From NCBI GenBank assembly GCA_030762175.1, contig CM060834.1, positions 27,477,501 through 27,541,500 of the forward strand: a DNA stretch of 64,000 nt, written 5' to 3'. Made by a program: the position numbers and the translations under genes. The stretch's first letter is position 1. Each line of letters begins with the position of its first letter. The notes beneath the pieces were generated by a model. That model saw only the letters and a list, made by a program, of their open reading frames with translations, was not told the DNA's origin and ran no database searches. This stretch comes from Metallyticus violacea. Taxonomy: Eukaryota; Arthropoda; Insecta; Mantodea; Metallyticidae. Shown in pieces: positions 22,698-34,479 of the stretch.

Positions 22698-24227
22698 TTG
22701 AAATACTCCATCCCGGTACCTTGTTTCCTACACCTGGACGTGTATTGCAAACTCTTACATTTTATTCCTGAATTACCACATTACATTCTTACATTATTAT
22801 TTTCCATATGATACTTATACCTAGGTTACAATTACAAATTTACTAAAATAATAAAAATAACAAATTTCATAAATAACAAAATTACATTCCCTTCAACTAC
22901 TTCCTAATTTCTGGAAATCAGCAATATTCCAGTAACTGGAAACCAGCTACTACTTTTACTACTTTCACTTAATATTTAACTCTAAATTAATTCACCGGTA
23001 TCCGGTAGAAACTGTACTGGTGACATTCTTACATACTTTTACCTTATCCATACTCTGAATGGATCTATTAAACATCACAGTCCCGCCAGGCTTCAGGATT
23101 TTTCCTGATCTGAAAAGTGGTGTGGCATAGTTGACCGCCAAGATATTAAAACATTTAAATTTACTTATAGGCGAAAATAAAAAATACTCCGGGAACATGT
23201 TCACAAATGTATAATCTATTAAATAAAAATATTTTCAAAAACTCAATTCTTTGACCCTTAGGAAATTCACCCTTCATCTTCGGGCAAACGCTAAAGAAAC
23301 CTTGGACGCACTAGAACAGATCATTTTTGGAATTTGAAGACCTTACATTGTAGGGGGCTAGAAAACCGGAAAGCATTGCCTAAGAGCTCGTCAAGAGGAA
23401 CTGAGGAAAAACATGGCATCTGCCGGCCTTTTGACTGATTGAGGACGAGAATGTGGTTGGGCGGGGTGATGCGATCGTGACCTAAAGGGATGTCATGAAC
23501 AGCGTGAGCCCACATGACAACAATAGGGCGGGGAACAAAAAAAAGACAATAGAACAATTTAAAAAGTCATCGTCCGAAGGCAGTATACATCCCTTGAATG
23601 ACGGCATTGTGCATTGACGAGCTAACGGTGTTTCCTTCGAAAGGTGTTAGGTCGATAAGTGGATTTAACACTTGAAGATCGTGACGGATATGGCACCTCG
23701 AGGAGCGGTAATTTAAAATTCAACAGACAACGCCATAAATCACTTATATCCGACATTTACATATTTGACTGCAAGAAAGATACCGCCGAGTTTCTTAAAT
23801 TGTGTCATATCTTCAGATTCAATGGCTATTTTTACAGCTTGTGTTACTATACTTTAATTCTCAGAATTTATTATTAAGGAAGCCGTTATGCTCTAAACCA
23901 GAAAGAAGTATTCAAATGTGTGATATTACAATTTTGTGTGCATACTGCCTTCTGAACTGTGGTGCATTGAAAGTTTACAGTTCTTTATTATTTTTATTGC
24001 TTCCTTTATGTTTTACAATGCGTGGCGGAAAGCATTTCCTAGATTTGTACTCTCTCGTATGTTTAAATTTGTGTTCTGTCATCTTACTTGACATTTTTTT
24101 ATTTGTATTTTTATTTATTCATCCGTTTCATCAACATACATTGATATAGGACACGTCAGGTCTTAATTTAAGTTTAAAAATAAAACATAATTAGGAAGGT
24201 TGTTGCAACAGTATTGTGACATATTTA
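22698..24227. other. Non-coding stretch
   Basis: A GC-richer patch at 23270-23710 has open frames on both strands without any motif I recognise. The frame at 23802-24149 is hydrophobic because it is T-rich. Confidence 0.35.
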
Positions 24228-24482
24228 CCGCCACTGTGGCCAAGGTCGTCAAGGCGCGAACTCGTGACCGGGAAGTCTGAGGTTCGATTCCTACCCGGAC
24301 CGTCCTCCCTAATTGAGATTCTCCTCAGTCCTCATAAATGGCAAATGCCGATGAGGTACTCTAACGTTTCTTTTCTGGAACGTTTCTTTTCTTAAAAAAA
24401 AAAAAAAATACTCACCCAGTTTATCATTTCATCTCATGTATCATCAGTGTCCACCGCCCGTGGTGCCTCAGTAGTAAAAACA
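24228..24482 (+). mobile_element. SINE-1 copy
   Basis: Head CCGCCACTGTGGCCAAGGTC with A box, B box GGTTCGATTCCTAC near 24281-24294, body CGTCCTCCCTAATTGAG, AAATGCCGATGAGGTAC, an A-run of about 15 at 24395-24409, then CATGTATCATCAGTGTCCAC and GTGCCTCAGTAGTAAAAAC. An extra AACGTTTCTTTTCT unit is locally duplicated at about 24364-24391. The final GGGCGTTAAACACC tail is missing. Confidence 0.9.
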
Positions 24483-24985
24483 CTATTCAAAAATTGTGAC
24501 AAACAGCATTTTCAAGAAGGTTTTCCTATGAAATTCTTTCAAGAATTAAGCATTATCTAACAAAAACCTTTCAGCCTTTTTCTTAAACAGATAACGGTTT
24601 TGAAACAAATTTGTCATGGTGCTACAGAATATAATTTCTCTGTGTAAAACTGAATTAATTAATTTATTTATTTTTGCCCTGTTACACTCAATTTATGTTT
24701 GTTATTGTTTATTTTCGAGTACAAATGTACTTCATTGTTTGATATAGACGTATGCCAATATTTATGTATAACATGTTGATTCTAAAATGTATAAAAATTA
24801 TCATACTCAGAAACTATTTTCAACATATTTGAATATAACTTTTTAAAATTTATTTTGATAAATATTTTTATTGCCTTGACTATACAGTGTAGAACGTCAT
24901 TAAAGGGAATAATGTAAAACTACACATTAAATACTATATTAAAAGATTTATCACTCTTATATATAGGATTTACCTTCGGTGTATT
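24483..24985. other. AT-rich non-coding stretch
   Basis: Nothing recognised. Confidence 0.4.
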
Positions 24986-25300
24986 ACGTATTGATTTGTT
25001 ATAAGTTCAGGGACAGATATCGTATTCTACATGCAAACCTGCAAGCGAAGGTTCTTTTGTTTGAGAATTGGCAGCCTTGGAACCCACTGTGCACATGTTT
25101 TACGTGCAACTTTTCAGTTACGAGCTTGTGGGTGGCTCCCAGTGAAATTTTCAGTATTTCTGACAGTGTTCTTAATGTTGTTATTCGACCATTTCTCTCA
25201 CACTGACAGCAGCGGGTTAATGTTTTCTTCCGTTAGAGCACAAATTGTAGCTCCAGATCACCTTCTTTTGAAACTGAATGTCCCTCCTCTTTAACATTTT
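24986..25300 (-). pseudogene. Mariner transposase N-terminal fragment
   Basis: On the minus strand at about 25180-25020 a frame reads I-S-L-G-A-T-H-K-L-V-T-E-K-L-H-V-K-H, then with a small shift A-Q-W-V-P-R-L, then Q-K-N-L-R-L-Q-V-C-M. Mariner transposases have the order helix-turn-helix 2 (S.G..H.I....L...K.C.RWVP.LL), then a basic segment just before the first catalytic Asp, and this matches. The catalytic core is absent, and no terminus is visible. The plus open frames at 24979-25294 are shadows. Confidence 0.65.
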
Positions 25301-26763
25301 AAAACAACTTCGAGGGTACAAGGGAGAACAAGTTCTTAACAGGCCTTCTGTAACGTTGTATAGGCTTCAGTTGAAGATTTGTCGAGACGAAAGTAATGTT
25401 TGTTGGTATCACTAGAACTGGGCATGCCTCAACTCTCACACCTATCACAGGAGGGAACCGGAAGTGACAAAAATTTGCGTGAGAAATAACGCCTGTTTTA
25501 TATATATAAAATCAATCTTTTTTGTACAGCCCTTGTAAAATGTTTCCAAGAACCAATTCACATAATTTTGGTTTTTGCAAATATTATTCGTTCTATCTCT
25601 CTGTATAACAATTCGTAATTATGCATATTTTGCAATTTGCACAAATATAATTTTACATTTTTGCAAATTTGTGATAGTTTTATTTTCTTTCAATTCATTT
25701 TTGTTCTATTGGATATTCACTATTTTCATTTAAGAATAATGGCTTTAATCTGTTACTGCCATTCCGAGAAATATCTACAATAAGGATTCAATATAATACA
25801 TATCGATAAACTAACATAAATGCTCATAATTGACGAGAATAAGCGACTATTAACAACTTTGCCCTCACTGAGTATTATGGTGGATTTTCATGTACCTAGT
25901 CATTGTTTTCATACTGACATTTTATTCTACAGTTTTCCTACTACCATTGACAGTTGCATAGTCTGGAAAAGGTAATGAAGATATTAGAGCAAAACCATAT
26001 AGGAAATTAATTATGAAGCCGATTCAGGTCTTGGGTGTGTTTCCGGCGACAGACTGATTTATCGACTTTAAACAGAACACTGCTTACTTTCCCACTGCGA
26101 TAACCCTTATCACGCCGTCACTGGGACCGGCTTATTTTATGACGCTGCAACAACTTAGCGCCTTTCACTTTTGGCTACTATCTGTTGGCAACCCTTGCCG
26201 CCGCGATAAAACAGTAGTGCTTGGTTAACCTGACTGCAAAGTGTGCAATTTTATATTTACAAATAGTGTGTACAAAATATTCAGAATGTCTGATTTAAAA
26301 TTTATGTGTGATTATACGAATTTTTTTTTGTATTATATTAATTTAAAATGTTATACTTTATTACATGAGTAAATGTTTAAGAAACAAGCGAAGCGAATTT
26401 TGTACTTGTTGAATGTAATAATTGTATAACATTATAAACGAATTTCATGCGCTAATTTTTATATATTATAATTAAAAATTATGAATGAAATAAAAGTTTT
26501 TTTAATGTCAATTTTAAAATGAAATACTGTAAAGCCACTGTATTCTTTTATTATACTTATGAAGTCATTGCATTGGTTCAGATTATTTAGCTACTTTGTC
26601 TATTGCTAGCGCAAGAAATTTTAGGTGTAAAAGCAGAACTTCACTAATCCCGAGAAAATCATATGATTCTTATAGAATGAATACGACAGATTCGGTAGTT
26701 AGACAAACTGTAAAACTATTACCAATATTTCGGAAACTTTAGCGTATTGATTTATTATTGATC
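25301..26763. other. AT-rich non-coding stretch
   Basis: A GC-richer patch at 26030-26230; otherwise nothing recognised. Confidence 0.4.
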
Positions 26764-27010
26764 GTCTCCTTGATCTAGCGGTCAGCGTTGCTAGCTGTTG
26801 TTTGGAAGATCCCGCGATCGTTGTAAGGGAGTTCTGAAAGGCGGTCCACTCAGCCTGGTGAGGACAATTGGGGAGCTGCCTAACAGAGAAATTGCGTCCT
26901 TTGATCTAGAAAGCTGCGTCATGTTATGCCTCCCTGCAATACTGCCCGCTGTCGATGATGTAAGACAAAAGGTAGTGGCGTTAGACGAAACCCCGTGAGA
27001 GCTAGTACGC
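26764..27010 (+). mobile_element. tRNA-derived SINE-like sequence (single copy here)
   Basis: CTCCTTGATCTAGCGGTCAG followed by CGTTGCTAGC resembles a tRNA acceptor stem, D arm and A box. GGAAGATCCCGCGATCG about 30 bp on resembles a mutated T arm (B box). The body continues with GCGGTCCACTCAGCCTGGTG and AGGACAATTGGGGAGCTGCC, in GC-rich DNA unlike its flanks. The open frame at 26798-26998 is a by-product. There is no second copy in the window and no target duplication was seen. Confidence 0.5.
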
Positions 27011-27165
27011 TAAAGAGGAAGGAACAGACTTATTATTATTTCTGTAAATGTGCATTCTGAAAAATTTATAAATGAATTATTCTGTTTTCATTAATACATA
27101 AATTCTTTCCTTAATGTTATCACAACACAATATTCAGTTAATCATAGTATTTTACAATGAAAAGA

Positions 27166-27212
27166 CCGCCTGTGGTGCCTCAGTAGTAAAAACAGGCGTT
27201 AAACACCATTAA
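27166..27212 (+). mobile_element. SINE-1 3' tail fragment
   Basis: Only the last 45 bp of SINE-1: ACCGCCTGTGGTGCCTCAG, then TAGTAAAAACAGGCGTTAAA and CACCATTAAAAA. It is 5'-truncated, as expected of aborted reverse transcription. Confidence 0.85.
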
Positions 27213-30200
27213 AAATGAAAAGAATTTAACTACAAAATTATTACTATGGTAATTTTATGCAAATAGTATCATAATGTAGAATTTTATCAACAATTTTGTC
27301 AGACAGCTTAATCTGCGCATGCTCATAGGATTTTCCCGCCTATTTTGCACATAAACAAATGAATTGGCCAATCGTACTTTCTACTCCACTCTTCACTAGA
27401 GGATCTAAGCAGACCTTATGTATTTTCAAAACTTGCTTATCTGAATATTTCGTATTTAAAATCGAATTTAAATATAGAACGACATAGTTAGACGCCAGGA
27501 AGAAAGTTTAAAGCCAATGTTGATTACATTTTATTTTTCACACTTCCAAAGCACCCCCCCCCTCCCTTTGAAATTTCAAGTAGCACCCCTATCTTTTGAT
27601 ACTTAAATTTTCAAAAGGATTTCTTATCACGTCTTATGTTTTCTATACCTGCATGGCAACCTGAATTGTTATTATTATTGTTTGAATTTGATCAGTATAA
27701 AACTACAAAAACTAATTTAATTTTTATCTATTGGTACTAATTTGTTTCAAAAATGATTCCACCCTACAAGAAAGAAATTTGTCAGAAGTTCAAAAGAGTC
27801 TGTAGCCAACAATAGAGCATATTTTGAATATTGGCATTCTTGAGCATAAAATTTATATTTTTGCTCTTAATTACATATTTTGTGCTTAATAACATTATCA
27901 TGTATGTTTCTACTAATCATTAATGTTGTTTTAATAATATTTTTCTGTAAATCTTAAAATAAAATATAACAAAAGTTTGAATGGCACTAGTAAACGATTC
28001 TTCCATTATATGGCACATAGAACCTTCTTATTGTTATTACTTTTATCATCCCTGACCATGTATTTTTGGCAATAATTTTTATACAAAATAAAGATGTTTT
28101 CATAATGATTTTGGATGTCATAAGTTAAATGTTAAAACAGGTGGGTTTTTTTTTTTCTTTGCTTATCCTGTAAAATTTACAAAATGACACATGGAATATT
28201 TGCCATTTGTACTCTTCAAAATATTTTCCTGTTAGAACCCTCGAATTTTCAAGATTGGTAAACTTGTGTTAATCAGGAAAGTCTCTGTAATAAGGATCTA
28301 AAGAATGAAATGTTTTACAAACTTGATCCAAACTTGAGATGTCTGACTTTTATCTGTCCTTTTCATTTTCTTGTATGCTTATACAATCTCAGTCTTTTAT
28401 CTTTCCTCGGCTGCTGTTTTGTTTCTTATTGTCGGTGGTTGGTTTGCTCACTGCCCATATTCCACTTCCTACAACACTCAGGAGCAGTGTTTACCTCTAG
28501 AAATAGACTATCACCTGCCAAGTTCAAGAGAGAGCCAGTGCTGGTACTGAATGAGTGTGTGTTGAACGTTTTCCAAAACTAGAATAGCCCAGCACGGGCA
28601 CGTGCGACAGGTAAGAGTCCAATGGTTGAGAATGGTAACACAGTGCCATCCACCTTCCCTACGGCCTTGTCACGATTATTTTGGTCTACTTATGATATAT
28701 AGCGTGGAAGTTTCCTGTTATCCTTGTTGTGTTTTTCTTTTTTATCCTTCTTCTCCTCCTCTTCGGACCGGGCCACTATCCATCATTGCTGCAGCACACA
28801 ACACTTTGCTTCATTTCAGGCACTGTCCTCTCCAAAAGACCTGTGTATGAAAGATGGTGTTCGTGTTTTTATATAGGTATATATTTTAAATATATTTTAA
28901 GCTCTACTGCTGCTGCTGTTTGTCGCAGTTGAAGTTTGACAAATGAGGTCCCACCCTTTCTTCCTTTACGAAAGCATCACTAGCTTCCCCCCTTTCCCCT
29001 CCCCGTACCATTATTCTCACAACAAACTCCAAACAGCTCAACTGAAAAGATTACAGTTTTCAATTCTAGCAGTTTCCGCCCAATTTTTTTTAACTTCCTT
29101 TATCCATACAAAATGTGAAAGGAATGAAGTTCTACAGTCTCTGGCAAATGTTAGAAGGCCTGTAAGATATTTCGTGTCAGTCACTCAGGAAAAAGAGTTT
29201 ATTTAGCAGAAAGCCTTTGCCTAAAGAGAAAGCCGGTAAACAGATGCATTAAACGTTATTACTCTGTGCCCCATCTTCTATCGACAGTTAAAGAGTAGAA
29301 GTGTCAAACGTTCTAAGTGCTATTTTCTAAATTTTACATGATAAGCAAAAAAAAAAAACTACCCATCTATGTTAGCATTTAACTTATTACACCTAAAATC
29401 ATTATAAATACCTTTTTTACTAAAAATTATTTTGTATAATAAATCAAGGCCGGTTATAAGCGTCATTCAAACATTTATTACCTTTTATTTAAGGTTTTAG
29501 AGGGAAATATTATAAAAGTAACATTACTGATTAGCAAAAAATATATTACAATGTTATTAAGCACAAAATGTCTTATTAAAGGTAAAGGTGTAAAAATGGA
29601 TTTGAAACAATATACAAGAATACAAATATTCTTATTTTCTCCTCACAACTGATAGAAATTGGTGTCTGATAAAACTCTCTGGGCTCTTCAGGAAGGAGTA
29701 GCAACATGAAGGAGAAATATTTAATTTTTAAAACCGATAAACTGGCTTGATTTTCAAACGAAGCACAGGTTGCTGTTTATCAACCACCTTTCAAAAACCT
29801 TCCACCTTTCTAATGGTGAGAAATTTATTTAAAAGTAATTTGAGATGGATGAGATCGAGATACTTTAAGCATTGTGCATTTTGAAATGTTTCACTTATTT
29901 AATGTTAACTGAATCGGCAACATTCTTAAAATCAAAGAAATATTTTGACTTCATTGGAACTACATTAAAAGTATTTATAGATTTAGCTTAATTTACAATT
30001 CTATGTAAATCTTGGGGAATGTAGGTCTTATTTAACCTTCTTCTTTTCTCTATAATAACGAAATCTCAATCGCAACTCAAAAAACTATAGCCACTTACTA
30101 AATATTTCTTTAATACAAAAAGTTTCCCTTAAAAACTATATTATCACAATGGTGTGGCCCTTAGAACACAAGATGACAGTATTGCATAGCATTTAGAACT

Positions 30201-30649
30201 GTGCTTAACGAGTGTTTTAGCTATTGCATCCATGTATAGGCACTTAGAACACGACTAGGAATATACATCTTGACACACAGACCGTGCGTTTGAAATAAAA
30301 CGATTTCATTTAAAAACGACACTTAGAACGTTTCACATTCCCACTTTGCATTTATAGATTGTGTTTCGTTTATGTGCAAAAACCTTTTAATAATTTGTAT
30401 GTGAAGATTGGCGTGTTTCTCCTTCTTTAAGATAGCCTAAACTTTCATTCTTTATCCGAGGTAGTTTTCAAGTTAAGTGGATTGCAAGAACAGCTGTGGA
30501 AAATCACTATCTACAAACGATCCAATGAACTATAAACCAACATATGGTGTTTTGTCCATAGGCAACAGCGGCGCTTGCCGTCTGTGGGTATCGTAGAGTA
30601 GCTCTAACAAAACCACACAGCAGTGTTCATAACTATTTTTTTTTTTTCA
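27213..30649. other. Long non-coding stretch
   Basis: AT-rich, with several short plus-strand open frames at 28310-29206 that are T/C-rich and lack recognisable motifs. The phrase (C/A)TTTAGAAC or CTTAGAAC recurs four times at 30160-30330. No gene is supported. Confidence 0.35.
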
Positions 30650-30850
30650 AAATTACAAAACTCAATCAAGGAGAAACATCGCGGAAAATTCAGGCAGACG
30701 TGGTCCTTCATAAGGATAACGCTTCAAATCATAAGTCTCTTGTTCAACGGCAACATTTGATATAGCAGCATTTGAACTGCCGGAACATCCACTTTACTCC
30801 CCAGATATTGCTCCAAGATACTTCAGGCTGTTCCCACAACTGAAATAAAG
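30650..30850 (+). pseudogene. Mariner transposase fragment (catalytic core)
   Basis: Across two frames the plus strand reads VVLHKDNASNHKS (second catalytic Asp in the HxDNA motif, intact), then F-E-L-P-E-H-P-L-Y-S-P-D-I-A-P and R-Y-F-R-L-F-P-Q-L-K. The third catalytic Asp of the usual APSDF is changed to Tyr (APRYF). A frameshift and a stop separate the two motifs. Only about 65 residues remain, with no termini. Confidence 0.75.
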
Positions 30851-32194
30851 CTGTAAACCTGTAATAAGTAAGATAAGCAAGTAGTGAATCCTATAAATAA
30901 ATAATGACCAGGGGTAAATTGCATTTGGTTAAAGTAATAAAGATAATATTAGCCCTGTCCTTACAACATGATCTTAAGGGGGAAGTAAGCTAGAATCTTC
31001 CTTCAGGTAATCAAAACAAGGCGCAAATCATCCGCGCTATTAATGACCAAAAATGGATGTCCATTACTCAGCATTTTTTTGTGTAATTTAGTGCTTTAAA
31101 TTAAGTGGAATGACTAATGCCTTGCCTACCACCTGCTATTGAGTAATCCACAGAGAAATGCTTTAAGAATCAAGGTGAACATCTGATTACCGTTTGTTCA
31201 TACCTAAGAGCTGTCTATGTTAACAGCAATAAACTCGCAGTAAGTCATGAAAGAGATTTATGGGCAATGCATAAGTTACAAGTAACGTAAAGAGGAACAC
31301 TTACATCTGTCATTTGCTATTGTGCACTAACAGGAACACTTAAGAACCCACGCATTCAATTATAGAAACGTTTCTTACGCCTTTTTCAACTAGTTACTTG
31401 TAAATAAAGGCTGTAATTAATAATCACATTTTTAATGAAAATAATTTTCCTGCAGTTATTAAGTTAATTATAGTACTTAATCAATAGATTATATATTTTG
31501 CTTTAATACAGTACATATATGACAAATAATATATTATAAGTGTTGACATGCACCATAATCTTCCATGTTGGTCAGCGATTCTATGTTCGATTTTTAACAC
31601 TCAGACCAAATTTACTCAAACGTAAAACATCTAAAGCGTTGTGGGGATCTTTGGGAATCACTTGTTCGAATACCCGTTTGGATATCGATGTGGCAATTGG
31701 CTTGGCAGACTTTTGCTATTTGAAGTTGTTGTCACAAATTGCTGCAGTGATAGCAGTTTAAAAGTCCCGGTACGTAGTTCAGCCGGTTGGCGGTTAGACC
31801 CCGCGCTGCCACCGGTATTTTCTTGCATAGACTCGCGGCGCTCAAGCCCTTCGCCATTTTAAAACTTAAGTATAAGTCTTGCCAGGGATATTGGTAAATG
31901 TGTTAAGGGTTAACCTAGCCAGTGACGTTTCATTAACTTCCTTCCCAGCACGCGGTGCTCATTAGGTGAAACGAACATTGGAATTTTATGTACTTTAGTC
32001 CGAACTGTGTGGAAACATAGTCTGTATTAAATTGTTGTACGCACGAGTTATGCCTCCAGTCAATCGCAATATTAATAGACACTTAGCCTCCCATTAGTTA
32101 AAATTGAAAGGGAAAAACCTTGCAGAGTCAGGGCTGCGAAATAGTATCGAACGTTTATGGGTTTAAGAAACAATAAGAAAGAATTTCGTTCACC
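30851..32194. other. Non-coding stretch
   Basis: A GC-richer patch at 31640-31870 includes GTTCGAATACCC (31663-31674) and a tRNA-like AGTTCAGCCGGTTGGCGG (31777-31794). The spacing and order do not fit one tRNA or SINE head, so none is called. Confidence 0.35.
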
Positions 32195-32595
32195 TGGGCC
32201 CTATTCCACAAAAGTATGGTCTAATACATTACAAGTATATGGATGTATAACTTGTAGTTATTAGTAAAATTCTGTTCCACAAAGGTTTCTGCTACACTTG
32301 TACTTTACAACTCCATACTTACAAGTGTACAGGTGCTCTTTCGTTGTTCTGTTCCACAGAAATATTAGTGTTAGTCGGGCAATGGTAATTATATACATTT
32401 CTATACAATGGTTACTTCAAATACTAGCACAAAGTTTATTATCTTTTTAATTATTTTGGCTGGCAGTTGAACAAAATATGCTAATTATTAGCGAAAGTGA
32501 TGATATTGAGTTGGAGTCAGTATGTATAAAAAAATAAATAATTAGTATTCATGTACAACGATAAAGTTATGCTAAACAAAGTTATATTGTTTTTT
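32195..32595 (+). mobile_element. Harbinger-like repeat end, copy 2
   Basis: It starts GGGCCCTATTCCACAAAAG at 32197 and aligns in opposite orientation with 22592-22195. Shared blocks are TATGGTCTAATACATTACAA, TATTAGTAAAATTCTGTTCC, CTTGTACTTTACAACTCCAT, CAAATACTAGCACAA and TATTAGCGAAAGTGATGAT. The last encodes the same S-E-S-D-D peptide. It runs directly into repeat copy B with no spacer, so its 3' end is missing or was overwritten. Confidence 0.7.
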
Positions 32596-33565
32596 CTCAA
32601 CGAAAAACGGTATATACAGTTAAAATAAATTATTAAAAATAGTTGCTGACAGTTAGAGCAATCGAACCATTGGGAGGGGGGTATATCTGAAAACCAGGAT
32701 TTAAAGAGTGGGAGGTTAAAGAAAAATGTAACAATCGCTCAAGGAACCGGATTTTAAATATTTTTAACTCGGTATATGCTATTGAAATAAAAAAGAAAAA
32801 TAGTTTCTGAAAATAGGTGAAATCAGATTATTAGGAAGGGGGGGTTTTTACCTGAAATTCAAAATTTAAAAATGCTCTAGTGGCAGCATTGTTATTTTTT
32901 TCACTATAAAACTCGGCATATATCATTTAAATAAAATAACAAAAATAGATTCTGAAAGTTAGGGAAATTGGACCGTTAGGAGTAGGGATATACCTGAAAA
33001 CCGAAATTTAAAAAGTTCTCTACGCTTTAATTTTCTCCCTATTATTTCAAAATAAAAGGACAAACTAACTCTGTATATAAAATGTATTTATAACGATGCA
33101 TATATTATATATTTAACAAAACCATCATCGTGAAGATAGTAAATGTGAAATATTAATCTAATATGCATTTGAGAATTATATTTGTATGTAAGAGCGTTCT
33201 GTAATAACATTCAGAAAACGTTTAAGTTACATGTTTTTACTACAATAAATTTTAAATTAAATTTCAGAACCAATTAAAATAAATTAAACGTTTGATTGCA
33301 TATTGTTGATTTAGTATATTTTTAGTACATTGTAATAGTTTCTGAATAGTAACGTGTTTTTGTTTTACTGAAACAAACGAATACAGTAAGCCGAAACTTT
33401 CTGTTATTTTGCTCTATTTTAGTAAAATTAAAGATGATATAAAGGACTCAGTTCATAAACATGGTTACATTTTAAAATGTTTAAAAATACCCACACAGTA
33501 TAGATTTGCCTTTAGTGGTGATATATTATATTTAATTAATAGTATACCTTTAATTTTTGTGTATT

Positions 33566-33607
<42 letters not shown>

Positions 33608-33785
33608 TCTAAAAATGTGGTTTTTCTTTTGTGATATTTATAGACTGCAAGAATTCTAATTTATTCCTCTACACGCAGTGTCATAACTTATTTGATTTCA
33701 TTAATTAATAATACCATAATTTGCATTTTATATTCGTTGTTAAAGTTATTAAACCTCTTGAGGAATTCGCTTACTTTTAAGCAGC
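32596..33785 (+). mobile_element. 1.2-kb repeat, copy B (with array of about 140-bp units)
   Basis: The left part (32596-33050) is three degenerate units, each with a CGGTATATGC-type start, AAAATAGTTTCTGAAA, AGGAGGGGG-type, ACCTGAAAACC and TTTAAAAATGCTCTAG motifs; unit marks are at about 32736, 32871 and 33018. The right part shares unique blocks with copies A and C: AAATATTAATCTAATATG (33149-33166), TCAGTTCATAAACATGGTTA (33448-33467) and the edge GAGGAATTCGCTTA (33760-33773). No open frame is conserved among the copies. Confidence 0.8.
33566..33606. repeat. (AAT)n microsatellite inside repeat copy B
   Basis: About 13 units, at the position where copy A has only ATTATTATTGTTATT and copy C has none. 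Confidence 0.95.
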
Positions 33786-34479
33786 TCTTACTTGACGTAC
33801 TTATTGAAAGTTTTATTATGAAACCTTATTCTCTGCTAAGCCAATATATTGTGTGATGGAGAAACGACACAAACTTTTCTCTCGGTTACACCTGATGAAG
33901 ATAGATTGGTTTCTGAGTTCACTAACTATTCTGTTCGACATTGTTGATCTCTGTCATCCTGAGCGTGGAGTGCAATAATTTCTCGGGTGAAAACGTCCCA
34001 AGTTGGCGCTCAGTTATCCGCGGCGAAAGGATGAAGTGAAAGGGGAAAATTGCTAGACAGTAGCCGTAGTAGATTATGAATTCCCTTCTCTGCGCGGTCA
34101 TTACTTTAGAAACAAAAATAATTACCATGCTTGACGTTTTTTATTTTGAGCTCAGAGAGCAGAAATGAACTCGAAGGACCTTTACGATTTCGTATAATTA
34201 GAATTCGTGGTTTTAGCATTTTGAACACGGTAAAATCCGTGTCCGTGGCCTTCACTTTTTCCTATCTGGCTCTGATTTCAAATGTTATAGTACTTAATAA
34301 CGCAAGAAGATGCACTTTCCTCTTTATCGTGTCTTTTAGCGAATTCAAAAGGAGTGTAGTTATTGCAGTTTTACCCATGAAAAGATTTTTGAAATTTTTC
34401 TTCAAATCTCCTTCGATTCTACCTACTAGGCACCGAAAAACACAAGGAAAAAGTTTATATATTTATATTTATGTGTCTG
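33786..34479. other. Spacer between repeat copies B and C with a 135-codon open frame
   Basis: The plus frame 34131-34538 is open for 135 codons and runs into copy C. Its product is basic and T-rich-hydrophobic (motifs such as R-R-C-T-F-L-F-I-V-S-F-S-E-F-K-R). I recognise no domain. An opposing frame lies at 33922-34128. I treat it as unsupported. Confidence 0.3.

Noticed and set aside
31660..31830. tRNA-like pieces (GTTCGAATACCC and AGTTCAGCCGGTTGGCGG)
   Set aside because: The T-arm-like piece comes before the D-arm-like piece and about 100 bp away, so they cannot belong to one tRNA head on this strand.
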